32,834 bases of DNA. It comes from Firmicutes bacterium UBA4882 (lineage in GTDB: Bacteria; Bacillota; UBA4882). Shown here in pieces: positions 7,629-15,646 of this stretch (position 1 is the stretch's first letter; every line of letters begins with the position of its first letter). The translations under genes were made by a program, and so were the position numbers. Below the pieces are notes generated by a model that worked only from the letters and a program-made list of their open reading frames with translations, did not search any database and was not told the origin of the DNA. The stretch covers positions 74,479-107,312 of the forward strand of contig DHDG01000042.1 in assembly GCA_002399265.1 (NCBI GenBank), read 5' to 3'.

Positions 7629-8105
7629 ATGAAAGATGAACGGGCGACGCTGATCATGTTTTCGGGGGATCTGGATAAAGCAATGGCAGCCTTTACAATT
7701 GCCAACGGGGCTGCCGGACAGGGTCTGGAAGTCTATATTTACTTCACTTTTTGGGGCCTTAGTCTGTTGCGCAAAGAAACAGGCGATGGCGAACTCTTTT
7801 TGGAAAAAATGTTTAAACGCATGATGCCTGTTGGGCCCGAACAAGCCGGGCTGTCACAGATGAATTTTATCGGCGCCGGCAGCTCGCTTCTGAAAATACT
7901 GATGGATCAAAAAGACAGTGCCACTCTGCCGGAGTTAATGAACATGGCCATGGAGCGCGAAATTCAGTTCATAGCCTGTGAGGCTTCCATGGAGATCCTT
8001 GGTCTCAAACGCGAAGAATTGATTGATTATCAGCACCTGCGGGTCGCCTGTGTCAAGGCTTATCTTGAGGCCGCCAACGGTGCCCAAATCAACCTGTTCA
8101 TCTGA
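7629..8105 (+). CDS. DsrE2-family protein (DsrE/DsrF-like, sulfur-carrier related)
   Basis: A 158-residue protein of the DsrE/DsrF/DrsH fold, DsrE2 branch. Visible family marks: the N-terminal strand ATLIMFSGDLDKAMAAFTIA, the aromatic YFTFWGL (38-44), and the cysteine motif FIACEASMEILGL with C117, followed by KREELIDY. C141 is a second cysteine. Family members often sit beside rhodanese, TusA or persulfide enzymes and bind sulfane sulfur on the conserved cysteine. The first hydrophobic patch (YIYFTFWGLSLL) may associate with membrane. The SD before ATG 7629 is weak (GGGAATGAG). It lies 112 bp after nfnB on the same strand, so co-transcription is likely. Its role in sulfur transfer together with the divergent CoA-disulfide reductase-rhodanese is inference from context. 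Confidence 0.8.
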   Translation: MKDERATLIMFSGDLDKAMAAFTIANGAAGQGLEVYIYFTFWGLSLLRKETGDGELFLEKMFKRMMPVGPEQAGLSQMNFIGAGSSLLKILMDQKDSATLPELMNMAMEREIQFIACEASMEILGLKREELIDYQHLRVACVKAYLEAANGAQINLFI

Positions 8106-8153
8106 ACTGTAAAATACTCATGCGGCGAAAAAACAACCTCAACCACTGGCGAA

Positions 8154-9266
8154 TTAGTCAGTTCCTCCGCTGTTCTGGATGTTCACTTTAGCTGATGCTT
8201 TCAGTTCAATCCGGGGATATAACTCCTCCCAGTTCCAATGCTGCCATTGTTTATACCATGATGCTTTGGCAATCACGCCTGTACCGATGGCATCACAACC
8301 AGCTTCTTGAATTAGCCGGATTGTTTTTTGCATTTCACTAGTTACAGAATTAGAAAGGAACCGCTCCATTTTTTCCAGAAATGTCGGCTCAAATAGCCTG
8401 CCGATCCTAAACCCTTCGATGTCTATTGTCAGTTCAACTGCTATCAAAAAGGCGGGTTTCCCTTGATTCAGATGCTTCCTGATCTTCCGTTTGGATTGCG
8501 TTATTTGAAATGTAACAAATCCCTTGGGTGTCTCCAAAGATTGCGGCAGCTTGAGGGTAACGCGCCCGTCGATGCGATTGCCCATCAGCAAGTTGAGCAT
8601 CATGCTTTGTTTGTTATCAATTCTGCCACTCATCCGATCATGCCGGAAAAGTGCGCTTCCCACAACGACAATCTCCGTTTCGCTGGCGCGCATTAGCGGT
8701 GTAACAGGATCCAGTCCAGGTGTATAGAAGGCGGTCTGAAAGTTATACACTGTTGTACGAACAGTTTCCCCTGACTGTGAGGTTCTTTCGAGCAAATCAT
8801 TGGCGTAAATGCCGATCGGCGGCTTTTCCTTCATTGCCTTTCCTTTTTCCAGCAACCCGCTGCCTTCCCCTTCGGCAATTGTCACCCAGGCCAGCAGTGG
8901 GTTAATCGTGTCTCGCACAAGTACTTCCATGAACGGCCCGATACCTTGGTGCGCCGTTGCTTCGCCAAATATCAGGCTCTGAACTTTACCAGCGACGATC
9001 TCTTTACCGGCTTTGCGCCTTAATGCCTCGCGGCATTCTCTGACGGTATGCCCTTCGGTTACAACAAATTCTATTTTTTCTCGGGCATCTGAATCAATTA
9101 CCGGGGCAGCGGAAGCAAAACGTAACCGCCCGTCCGGGAGACTGTCGATACTGGTAACCAAGGCGATACCGACTTTCTCAAGAATTTTTTCATTCCAACA
9201 CCCCGTGGCAAACCCTGCCATTAAGACGCAGAGCGCTATCAGGACTGTCATTTGCTTTGATGCCAT
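8154..9266 (-). CDS. gerC: Spore germinant receptor subunit C lipoprotein, Ger(x)C family
   Basis: A 370-residue lipoprotein. The signal peptide MASKQMTVLIALCVLMAGFATGC has its lipobox cysteine at residue 23 (FATGC), followed by WNEKILEKVGIALVTSID, the usual start of mature GerC proteins. The C-terminal half shows the family run around NSVTSEMQKTIRLIQEAGCDAIG and the end-motif SWYKQWQHWNWEELYP. GerC subunits sit on the outer face of the inner spore membrane as part of the GerA-type germinant receptor. Its ATG (9266) lies inside the end of the permease gene (19-bp overlap, SD AAAGGGGCG), so it is the last gene of a gerA-gerB-gerC operon. It converges with the DsrE2 gene across 48 bp in which I see no clear terminator. 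The germinant cannot be read from sequence. Confidence 0.93.
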   Translation of the reverse strand: MASKQMTVLIALCVLMAGFATGCWNEKILEKVGIALVTSIDSLPDGRLRFASAAPVIDSDAREKIEFVVTEGHTVRECREALRRKAGKEIVAGKVQSLIFGEATAHQGIGPFMEVLVRDTINPLLAWVTIAEGEGSGLLEKGKAMKEKPPIGIYANDLLERTSQSGETVRTTVYNFQTAFYTPGLDPVTPLMRASETEIVVVGSALFRHDRMSGRIDNKQSMMLNLLMGNRIDGRVTLKLPQSLETPKGFVTFQITQSKRKIRKHLNQGKPAFLIAVELTIDIEGFRIGRLFEPTFLEKMERFLSNSVTSEMQKTIRLIQEAGCDAIGTGVIAKASWYKQWQHWNWEELYPRIELKASAKVNIQNSGGTD

Positions 9267-10342
9267 TTTTTAATCGCCCCTTTGCGCAGCCAGGCAACAG
9301 GCAGCAATACTGCCGGAAACACTACCCCGACCGCCAGCCCGACTATGCCAATCATATCTGCCAAAGCCTCGGCTTCAGCAAACGAGCCCGTAATTAATGA
9401 CGCTATCACGGTCACAATGCTAATCACTGTCAATGAAATTCTATTTCTGACATGAAACCTTGTTTCAACAGCTTTAACCAGACCGATTAAGAAGCCTGAG
9501 ATTGTCGTGGTGATCGCTGTAACCCATAACCCGCCGAATAAAAGGTCTACACGCTCAACGATAGGCAACGAAATAGTCCGAGAAATCTCCAGGAGTGGAT
9601 ATGTCAGATGGGCCGGCTGTACCGGACCAAATAGGGCAATCGCAGCGATAAAAGCGCCTACATAAAAAAAGGTGGCCATGGCTATCGAACCCGCACCAGT
9701 TAAAAATAGACGTTTCTTGCCGAGAATTTCGGGATAAAAAAACAATAACAATTCAAATCCCAGAAAGCTTACCCCGGATTTTAAAGCCCCGCTTGTCAAC
9801 TTGCCTATTGTAACCTGCAAAACCGGCCTTAAGAAAAGGATATTGCCGTCTATTATGCCGTGAAGCGGGACTAATGCCAGTAATGCCATGATAAGATACA
9901 TGAACCCATCGAAAAGAGCAACCACCCTTAAGCCTTTACTTACCATATAGACTGACGGCACCAGAAGAAACAGCATGAGAGTAAGTCTTGAGGCAGCCGG
10001 AAAAAACCAGATACGCACTACCTCCACAAAAAGATTAAGCACGATCGAACTAATGGCAACTAAATACAGCATTAAAGCAACTGAAAATACCCATCCAAGA
10101 GGTTTTCCTAGTAAAATTGGCAGTGCGGCAAAGCCTGAATCTCCAATCATTCGATTAAGTAAGGTGATGCAGATCACACCAATTCCAACCAGGAAAGCGG
10201 CTATAATAATCGAGATCCAACCGCCTGTACCAACTTCTTTAATCAGCGTGCGCGGTAATACCAGAATACCAATTCCTACTTCGGTGGCAAATAAAAAGGT
10301 TAATAACTGCCCGGAATTAATACTGTCGAGATCGTTTGACAA
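9248..10342 (-). CDS. gerB: Spore germinant receptor permease subunit, GerB (APC superfamily)
   Basis: A 364-residue integral membrane protein with about ten hydrophobic segments. It begins with the GerB signature region GQLLTFLFATEVGIGILVLP and continues with paired helices typical of endospore germination permeases in the amino acid/polyamine/organocation superfamily. GerB proteins bind the germinant within the spore inner membrane. The start is a TTG at 10342 with AGGGGGTAAG about 8 bases upstream. The preceding gerA gene ends 30 bp away, and gerC overlaps its end by 19 bp, which fixes the operon order A-B-C. The usual length for the family is 360-370 residues, so it looks intact. Expression is expected in the forespore under sigma-G, though I do not see a convincing sigma-G box in this operon's upstream gap. 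Confidence 0.93.
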   Translation of the reverse strand: MSNDLDSINSGQLLTFLFATEVGIGILVLPRTLIKEVGTGGWISIIIAAFLVGIGVICITLLNRMIGDSGFAALPILLGKPLGWVFSVALMLYLVAISSIVLNLFVEVVRIWFFPAASRLTLMLFLLVPSVYMVSKGLRVVALFDGFMYLIMALLALVPLHGIIDGNILFLRPVLQVTIGKLTSGALKSGVSFLGFELLLFFYPEILGKKRLFLTGAGSIAMATFFYVGAFIAAIALFGPVQPAHLTYPLLEISRTISLPIVERVDLLFGGLWVTAITTTISGFLIGLVKAVETRFHVRNRISLTVISIVTVIASLITGSFAEAEALADMIGIVGLAVGVVFPAVLLPVAWLRKGAIKKWHQSK

Positions 10343-10372
10343 GAACTTACCCCCTGTCGCTTCAACAAATGG

Positions 10373-11833
10373 TTAGTTTTTCTTGCGGCGATATTGCTGT
10401 GGCTGTGCAAGTGTGGGGCGCGAACGGCGGATAGCTGCCGGCATTATAATAAATGCATCTTTCAAATCGCGCAGGTTAAAAGGAAAAAAGGGAATCATAT
10501 AAGGCTGTCCAAGCGACTTGAGTGATATCAGATGCGTAAAGAGGATCGTGCTACCTACTGAGATCCCCACAATACCAAACATTGCTGCCAGGATCATGAG
10601 TGGAAAACGCACCAGCCGGATAGCCAGAGCCACTTCGAAATTTGGGATGATGAAGTTCGCCATGCCCGTCAGAGCAACAACAATAATCATGACATTACTC
10701 ACTATTCCGGCCGCCACCGCTGCCTGCCCCAGCACAAGGCCTCCAACCACACCGACTGTCTGGCCGATGGGACTGGGAAGCCTGATCCCTGATTCCCGGA
10801 TCACTTCAAAGATTAGTTCCATAGTAAAGGCTTCCACAACTGGCGGAAAAGGAACTTTGGATCTTGTTTCGGCAAGCGGTATAAGCAAGGAAAGCGGAAT
10901 AGTTTCATAATGAAAAGTAAGTATGGCGATATAAAGTGCGGGCAAAAAAAGGCTGATGAATAAAGCACCAAACCTCAAAAGACGGATAACTGAGGCTGCA
11001 ATTGCTCTGATATTATAGTCGTCAGCTGTCTGAAGCGCCATCACAAAAGCCGAAGGCACCGATAAGGATTGGGGAAAGCCATCAACCAAAATTACCAGCC
11101 TCCCTTCCAGAAGATAGGCAACTGCTTTATCAACCCGCTCTGTGGAATAAAAAAGTGGAAATGTAGTCCAGGCGTGCCCGCCGATTAATTCTTCAAGGTA
11201 AGATGGTGAAAACGCGCTGTCTGTTTTGACAGCCTTGATCTTTGCGTCAAATTCATCAATTATTTTTGGGTTGGCCAGACCTTCAATGTAAAATACTCCC
11301 ACAGTAGTTTTGGACCTTAAACCTGTTTCATAGCGGCGCATCTTTAGTGCAGGGGTTTTGAGATAGCTTTGGATCAGGGCAGTATTTGCTTCCAGGCGTT
11401 CAATAAAGCCATTATGCGGTCCGCGGATATCCTTTTCAGTGGCCGGTTCCTCAATACTGCGCTGCGGTTTCTTATTTACTTTAAAAGAAAAAGCCTGATT
11501 AACTCCATCGGCAATCAGAACGGCTTGCCCATCCATAATGGCGTCAATTACCTGATCCATATGGTCCAGTTTGTTTATTGTTCCGATAGGTACGTTATTG
11601 TAACGCTCCAGATCCCGAAGTACCGGGCCATCCTGGCTGAGCAGGTACCCGAGGACATCGCGTTGAATAAAATCTTTGCTGACCAGAGCTTCCATAAAGA
11701 ATAAGACAGCATCTCTTTTTTGCAGTCTAAGCCGGTGTCTGGCTATCCCCGGACAGTCTTTCACAATGGTGTCAATACCGGCCTCATTATACCGGAGATC
11801 TTTGCTCAGATTGGATTCCCTGCCTTCAGCCAT
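10373..11833 (-). CDS. gerA: Spore germinant receptor subunit A, GerA family
   Basis: A 486-residue protein, intact for the GerA family (about 480-500). The N-terminal soluble half (to about residue 285) contains the family blocks DAVLFFMEALVSKDFIQRDV and GVFYIEGLANPKIIDEF, and VILVDGFPQSLSVPS before the membrane part. The C-terminal half has several membrane helices and the highly conserved PFPPVVEAFTMELIFE and SPIGQTVGVVGGLVLGQAAV, ending FFPFNLRDLKDAFI and a basic tail. The start ATG at 11833 has GGAGG about 7 bases upstream. It is the first gene of gerABC and diverges from the radical SAM gene with a 91-bp shared gap. In that gap I see TTTAAAGG twice (11863-11870 and 11904-11911) but no clear forespore promoter. 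Role: germinant sensing and signal transduction in the spore inner membrane. Confidence 0.94.
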   Translation of the reverse strand: MAEGRESNLSKDLRYNEAGIDTIVKDCPGIARHRLRLQKRDAVLFFMEALVSKDFIQRDVLGYLLSQDGPVLRDLERYNNVPIGTINKLDHMDQVIDAIMDGQAVLIADGVNQAFSFKVNKKPQRSIEEPATEKDIRGPHNGFIERLEANTALIQSYLKTPALKMRRYETGLRSKTTVGVFYIEGLANPKIIDEFDAKIKAVKTDSAFSPSYLEELIGGHAWTTFPLFYSTERVDKAVAYLLEGRLVILVDGFPQSLSVPSAFVMALQTADDYNIRAIAASVIRLLRFGALFISLFLPALYIAILTFHYETIPLSLLIPLAETRSKVPFPPVVEAFTMELIFEVIRESGIRLPSPIGQTVGVVGGLVLGQAAVAAGIVSNVMIIVVALTGMANFIIPNFEVALAIRLVRFPLMILAAMFGIVGISVGSTILFTHLISLKSLGQPYMIPFFPFNLRDLKDAFIIMPAAIRRSRPTLAQPQQYRRKKN

Positions 11834-11924
11834 CGACTGCCTCCATGAATCCCAAGATTAAGTTTAAAGGTAGTGTTCCCATCCAAGGCTATACTAGACA
11901 GACTTTAAAGGGGCTGGGTTTTCT

Positions 11925-12836
11925 ATGCGGGAAAAAAATCCTTTCATAAGCTGCCATCTCTGCCCGCGCGAATGCGCCGCCCAGCGGACAAATAGCAGCA
12001 GCGGATTTTGTCGGGAAGACGCCAATATGCGGGTAGCCCTGGCTGATCTGCATTTCTGGGAAGAGCCCCTTATTTCAGGTTCTCACGGCTCAGGAGCTAT
12101 CTTTTTCAGCGGCTGTAATCTAAAATGCGTTTTCTGCCAGAACTGGCAAATTAGTCAGGACGGACTGGGGAGCCGCGTCTCTGTGGAGAAACTGGCCGCC
12201 ATCTTTCTGAGTCTCCAAGACAAAGGGGCCCATAACATTAATCTTGTTTCGGGCAGCCATTTTACCCCCTGTATAGCGGAGACGGTCAGTCTGGCAAGGC
12301 GGAATGGCCTTGTCGTTCCCGTAATCTGGAATTCTAATGGCTACGAGTCGGTTAGCAGCCTGCGCATGCTGGACGGATTGGTGGATGTCTACCTTCCGGA
12401 TTTAAAGTATTTTAGTGATGAACTGGCCGTACGCTATTCCGGGGCACCGTCATATTTCGCAACTGCTTCCAGAGCCATTGCAGAAATGTTCCGGCAGGTA
12501 GGCGCGCCGGTGATTAAGGGCGGGCTTATCCAAAAGGGCTTGATTATCAGGCACCTGATGCTGCCCGGACATCTGAACGATACAAAAAAAGTGCTTGGCT
12601 GGATCGCCACGCACCTACCGAAAACAGTCTATGTCAGCCTAATGGCTCAGTACATTCCAATGCACCGGACGGACAATTACCCTGAAATAAACCACCGCTT
12701 AAGCCGGCGGCAATATGACAAAGCCCTCGCCTACCTGTTGGATTTAGGGTTGGAAAACGGATACATTCAGGAATTATCCGCTGCAGACCAGGCGTATGTC
12801 CCCAACTTTAATCTGACCGGCGTGACAGAACCTTGA
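11925..12836 (+). CDS. Radical SAM protein, PflX-like (pyruvate-formate-lyase-activase relative)
   Basis: A 303-residue radical S-adenosylmethionine protein of the COG1313 (PflX) type. The radical SAM cluster motif is CNLKCVFCQN (C64, C68, C71). An N-terminal four-cysteine set, CHLCPREC and GFCRED (C10, C13, C17, C29), is typical for this subgroup and may bind a second metal or cluster. Further blocks are LVSGSHFTPC, VIWNSNGYE, VDVYLPDLKYF and LIIRHLMLPGH, all regular for the family. The substrate is unknown; members resemble glycyl-radical activases but are not proven to activate one. The start ATG at 11925 has AAAGGGG rather far upstream. No partner glycyl-radical enzyme is in the window. 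The TGA stop (12834-12836) touches the inverted repeat at 12837. Confidence 0.88.
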   Translation: MREKNPFISCHLCPRECAAQRTNSSSGFCREDANMRVALADLHFWEEPLISGSHGSGAIFFSGCNLKCVFCQNWQISQDGLGSRVSVEKLAAIFLSLQDKGAHNINLVSGSHFTPCIAETVSLARRNGLVVPVIWNSNGYESVSSLRMLDGLVDVYLPDLKYFSDELAVRYSGAPSYFATASRAIAEMFRQVGAPVIKGGLIQKGLIIRHLMLPGHLNDTKKVLGWIATHLPKTVYVSLMAQYIPMHRTDNYPEINHRLSRRQYDKALAYLLDLGLENGYIQELSAADQAYVPNFNLTGVTEP

Positions 12837-12902
12837 GACAAGGTGACGGTTCATGCGTCTTGCCTCAATAGTGGGGCAAGACGCATGAACCGTCACCTTG
12901 TC
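12837..12902. repeat. Perfect 28-bp inverted repeat, GGGACGGTTC family (copy 2)
   Basis: Arms 12837-12864 and 12875-12902 are perfect complements (28 bp) around a 10-base loop. They contain GGTGACGGTTCATGCGTCTTG, the ATGCGTC subtype also forming the outer arms of copy 1. It starts right after the stop of the radical SAM gene. Only CTTGTCTTCCC follows, not a T-run, so if it stops transcription it does so atypically. Confidence 0.95.
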
Positions 12903-12935
12903 TTCCCACCCCATGTCTTCCCATAGTCTTCAGCA

Positions 12936-12954
12936 GGACGTCCCCCTGTGTCAC
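12936..12954 (-). repeat. Half copy of the inverted-repeat arm at the end of the metalloprotease-like gene
   Basis: Read on the minus strand this is GTGACACAGGGGGACGTCC, close to the outer arm end of copy 3 (GTGACACAAGGGGACGG). Its TGA is the stop codon of the 12951-14216 gene. No opposing arm is present, so it appears to be a decayed or partial copy. Confidence 0.55.
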
Positions 12955-14216
12955 TGCCACTGCAATTGGATGATCTTGCGGTCCAAGAATTTGTTAGTAA
13001 ACTGAAAGATGGTCTCCCAGGCAGGCTGAAACTCAGTGACTAAACCTATAATGTATTCGCGTTCAAATTCGGTGTAAACCGGGATCCGTTCCAGCCACTG
13101 CATCGATATATCTCCATGGCGATAAAGCAGGTAGAGGGAACAACCATCCACAAGGTTTTCTTCCACAAATGCGCGGCGCCCATAGGCGTCGCTAAATTCC
13201 AACTGCGCCTGCGCCAATTCCGGGTCATCCAGGACTTGCTCGACCTTGATCCCAAAATCTCTAGATGTTATATAAGTCCGAAACAAGGTGTGCCCAATTT
13301 CATGAAAGGCAGTCGCCAACATGCTGGCCAAATTAGATGTGTCAGCCTGTAGCAAACATATATATTGGTCCTGACGCTCAAAGCCCATCGAACCCATGAA
13401 GGCCGAAGTAAGATAAAACACCGTTTTAACAGGCGTTGAACCCGCAAACTTGATGGCGGTTTCTCTTTCCATGAACTCAATAATATTAAAGTTCGCGCTC
13501 GCATTAAGTTTGGCAGCCTGTTCCAAACTTCTGGTGTAGAGCTCTCTGAAATAGGCCGCGAAAAAGCTATTATAATACCGGCGCAGGAAATTCGCCAGTC
13601 TGGGCTTAAAGCCCGATTCCTCGGCGATTCCACCGAGATTGTCTGCCAAACGCGCATCTGTCAGCTGCAGCAAGTAGGTGATAATATTGCTAACGGTTGT
13701 GGAATCCTCCAAGCCCAGCAGCAGATCGATATAATGCCAGGCATTAGCCTCTGAAAAGAAGTAGTTCAGGTCATCTCTCATGCGCGCGTCAAACCCGTCA
13801 TAAGTTTTCATCAGCCACTGATAATGCCGTTGAGCAGCCTGATTGTCTTCATATTCATTAAGGTAGACGTCGCGCCACAGATCATAATGGGTGACATTAG
13901 CCTGATAAATCTCGGTCAGGCTGGCAAAGAGTTCTATTTTCTGCGCCAAAGGGCGCACTTCATAGTACCTGACTTTTGCAGCCGGGGTCGGAGCCGGAGT
14001 TGGTGCTGGTGGTGGCGTCGGCGCAGGTGTAGGCGCAGGTGTAGGCGCAGGCGCAGGCGTGGGTGCGGGCGCTGACGTTGATGGTGCAGATTGGGACGCC
14101 TGAACCCAAGTCTGAGCGGACACTTGATACACTGGCGTCGGAACCGCCAGTGTCAGCAATGCAATAACAACAATAAACAAGAGGCTTCTTGGTTTAAAAC
14201 TCCGCACAGGTAACAC
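12951..14216 (-). CDS. Secreted HEXXH protein (putative zinc metallopeptidase) with Pro/Thr/Ala linker
   Basis: I do not recognise the family. A 421-residue protein: signal peptide with hydrophobic core LLFIVVIALLTLA and a likely cleavage after VSA (residue 34); a low-complexity linker (about 44-80) of repeating PAPT units; then a helical domain of about 340 residues rich in Tyr, Phe and Leu. At 305-309 lies HEIGH within ATAFHEIGHTLF, the zinc-binding HEXXH pattern. VEENLVDG (about 351-358) could supply the third, Glu ligand as in gluzincins. This suggests an exported zinc peptidase, by motif only. The start GTG at 14216 follows GAGGAAAG closely; an in-frame GTG at 14207 is an alternative. 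The TGA stop lies in a half copy of the inverted-repeat family. It stands alone on this strand and is divergent from tyrS. Confidence 0.7.
   Translation of the reverse strand: MLPVRSFKPRSLLFIVVIALLTLAVPTPVYQVSAQTWVQASQSAPSTSAPAPTPAPAPTPAPTPAPTPPPAPTPAPTPAAKVRYYEVRPLAQKIELFASLTEIYQANVTHYDLWRDVYLNEYEDNQAAQRHYQWLMKTYDGFDARMRDDLNYFFSEANAWHYIDLLLGLEDSTTVSNIITYLLQLTDARLADNLGGIAEESGFKPRLANFLRRYYNSFFAAYFRELYTRSLEQAAKLNASANFNIIEFMERETAIKFAGSTPVKTVFYLTSAFMGSMGFERQDQYICLLQADTSNLASMLATAFHEIGHTLFRTYITSRDFGIKVEQVLDDPELAQAQLEFSDAYGRRAFVEENLVDGCSLYLLYRHGDISMQWLERIPVYTEFEREYIIGLVTEFQPAWETIFQFTNKFLDRKIIQLQWQ
13981..14076. repeat. In-frame 12-bp tandem repeat coding PAPT units
   Basis: The unit GGCGCAGGTGTA (plus strand) occurs twice exactly, with degenerate copies on both sides. 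It encodes the Pro-Ala-Pro-Thr linker of the secreted HEXXH protein. All units are multiples of three, so copy-number change would alter linker length without a frameshift. Confidence 0.85.
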
Positions 14217-14290
14217 CTTTCCTCATCCGGGGTAATATGCAATTACAATTTTAACGGATTATCAGAGTGAAGTAAAATCCTTTTCCAAAC

Positions 14291-14319
14291 TTGACCCAAA
14301 TCAGTACTTGCTTTAAGAT
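14291..14319 (+). promoter_or_regulatory. Candidate sigma-A promoter for tyrS
   Basis: TTGACC (14291-14296), a 17-base spacer and TAAGAT (14314-14319). Transcription would begin near 14326, about 97 bases before the tyrS ATG. No T-box (AGGGTGGNACCGCG) is found in the leader. Confidence 0.55.
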
Positions 14320-14380
14320 TAATACAATGCACTGTAACATTCCTTATGATTGTGCAAACTACCTGCAATCCAATAATTTT

Positions 14381-14402
14381 CCAGGATTCATACTGATCCT
14401 GG
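14381..14402 (+). promoter_or_regulatory. Stem-loop just upstream of the tyrS ribosome-binding site
   Basis: CCAGGAT (14381-14387) pairs with ATCCTGG (14396-14402) over an 8-base loop. It ends about 6 bases before the AAAGGAG ribosome-binding site. It could affect translation initiation of tyrS; there is no T-run. Confidence 0.4.
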
Positions 14403-14422
14403 TAACAAAGGAGTGCCGACGA

Positions 14423-15646
14423 ATGGCTCATGCTTTTGATGTACTGAAGGAACGTGGATTTGTAAATCAGTTGACTCACGAACAACCGCTCATTGATCTA
14501 TTTACCAAAGAAAAAGTGACTGCTTATGTCGGTTTTGACCCTACCGCAGACAGCCTGCATGTCGGGCACATGATGGCCATTATGGCTTTGGCTCACTTAC
14601 AGCGCGCCGGTCACCGCCCGCTCGCCGTAGTCGGAGGCGGAACCGCCATGATAGGTGACCCTAGCGGCCGCACCGAGTTGCGGTCCATGATGACGATTGA
14701 GCGCATCGATGCCAATGTGGCCGCTATTAAAAACCAACTGGCGCATTATCTGGATTTTTCGGCAGGCAATGCCCTCTTGGTAAATAACGCCGACTGGATT
14801 AGGCCACTGAATTACACCGATTTCCTACGTGAAATCGGATCTCAGTTTTCGGTTAACCGCATGTTGACGGCGGAGTGCTTCAAGACCAGAATGGAGCGCG
14901 GCCTCTCTTTCATCGAATTCAACTATATGCTGCTGCAAGCATATGATTATCTGATGCTCTACCGTCTACACGGATGCCGCCTGCAAATGGGCGGCGACGA
15001 TCAGTGGTCTAACATTTTGGCAGGCGCTGATCTGATTCGCCGTTTAGAAGCCGCCGAAGTGTATGGCCTGACTTGGGGCCTTTTGACCACATCCAGCGGC
15101 AATAAAATGGGCAAGACTGCCTCCGGAGCGGTATGGCTTGACCCTGCCAAGACTTCTCCGTACGATTTTTATCAGTACTGGCGCAATACCGAAGATGCCG
15201 ATGTCGGACGCTTTCTGGCGCTCTATACCTTCCTGCCCATCGAAGAAGTCCGCAGACTGAGCGCATTGCGGGACCGCGAAATTAATGAAGCCAAGAAAAT
15301 CCTCGCCTTTGAGATTACGAAACTTGCTCATGGTGAGGAACAAGCTGCCAAGGCGCAAAAAGCAGCCGAAGCACTCTTTGGCGGAGGCGGCGATCTGGAC
15401 TCGGTACCGACCTCGAAAATTACGATGGCGGAAGTCGGCGCCGGGATCAATATTTGCGAGCTGCTCGTCATTACAGCGCTCGCCTCTTCCAAGAGTGAAG
15501 CGCGACGCTTGATTGACGGCGGCGGCATTTCCCTTAACGACGTCAAAATAACTGACAGCAACAGAATGGTCACAACCGCCGATTTCAAAGATGAAGCCAT
15601 CACCTTGCGGAAGGGCAAGAAAACATTTCATCGGGTTACTATTTAA
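14423..15646 (+). CDS. tyrS: Tyrosyl-tRNA synthetase
   Basis: A 407-residue class I aminoacyl-tRNA synthetase that charges tRNA-Tyr. Class I motifs are HVGH (46-49) in DSLHVGHMM and the KMSKS counterpart KMGKT (228-232) in SSGNKMGKTASG. The tyrosine pocket shows AYVGFDPTA, FNYMLLQAYDY and QMGGDDQWSNI. A C-terminal S4 RNA-binding region runs from about 340 (SSKSEARRLIDGGGISLND). The frame stays open upstream to 14291, but the ATG at 14423 is preferred: AAAGGAG lies 9 bases before it, and the protein then starts like TyrS homologs (MAHAFDVLKERGFV). The stop overlaps the 3' end of lhr by 8 bp (convergent). A likely terminator for tyrS sits inside the lhr coding region at 15699-15723. Confidence 0.97.
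   Translation: MAHAFDVLKERGFVNQLTHEQPLIDLFTKEKVTAYVGFDPTADSLHVGHMMAIMALAHLQRAGHRPLAVVGGGTAMIGDPSGRTELRSMMTIERIDANVAAIKNQLAHYLDFSAGNALLVNNADWIRPLNYTDFLREIGSQFSVNRMLTAECFKTRMERGLSFIEFNYMLLQAYDYLMLYRLHGCRLQMGGDDQWSNILAGADLIRRLEAAEVYGLTWGLLTTSSGNKMGKTASGAVWLDPAKTSPYDFYQYWRNTEDADVGRFLALYTFLPIEEVRRLSALRDREINEAKKILAFEITKLAHGEEQAAKAQKAAEALFGGGGDLDSVPTSKITMAEVGAGINICELLVITALASSKSEARRLIDGGGISLNDVKITDSNRMVTTADFKDEAITLRKGKKTFHRVTI

Noticed and set aside
11834..11924. Forespore (sigma-G) promoter for gerABC
   Set aside because: No GNATR plus CATNNTA pair could be found on the minus strand in this gap.
12837..12902. Ordinary intrinsic terminator for the radical SAM gene
   Set aside because: No T-run follows the stem on either strand, and the arm matches a repeat family; it may still impede polymerase, but it is listed as a repeat.
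14217..14422. T-box riboswitch before tyrS
   Set aside because: The conserved T-box sequence and the specifier-loop layout were not found.
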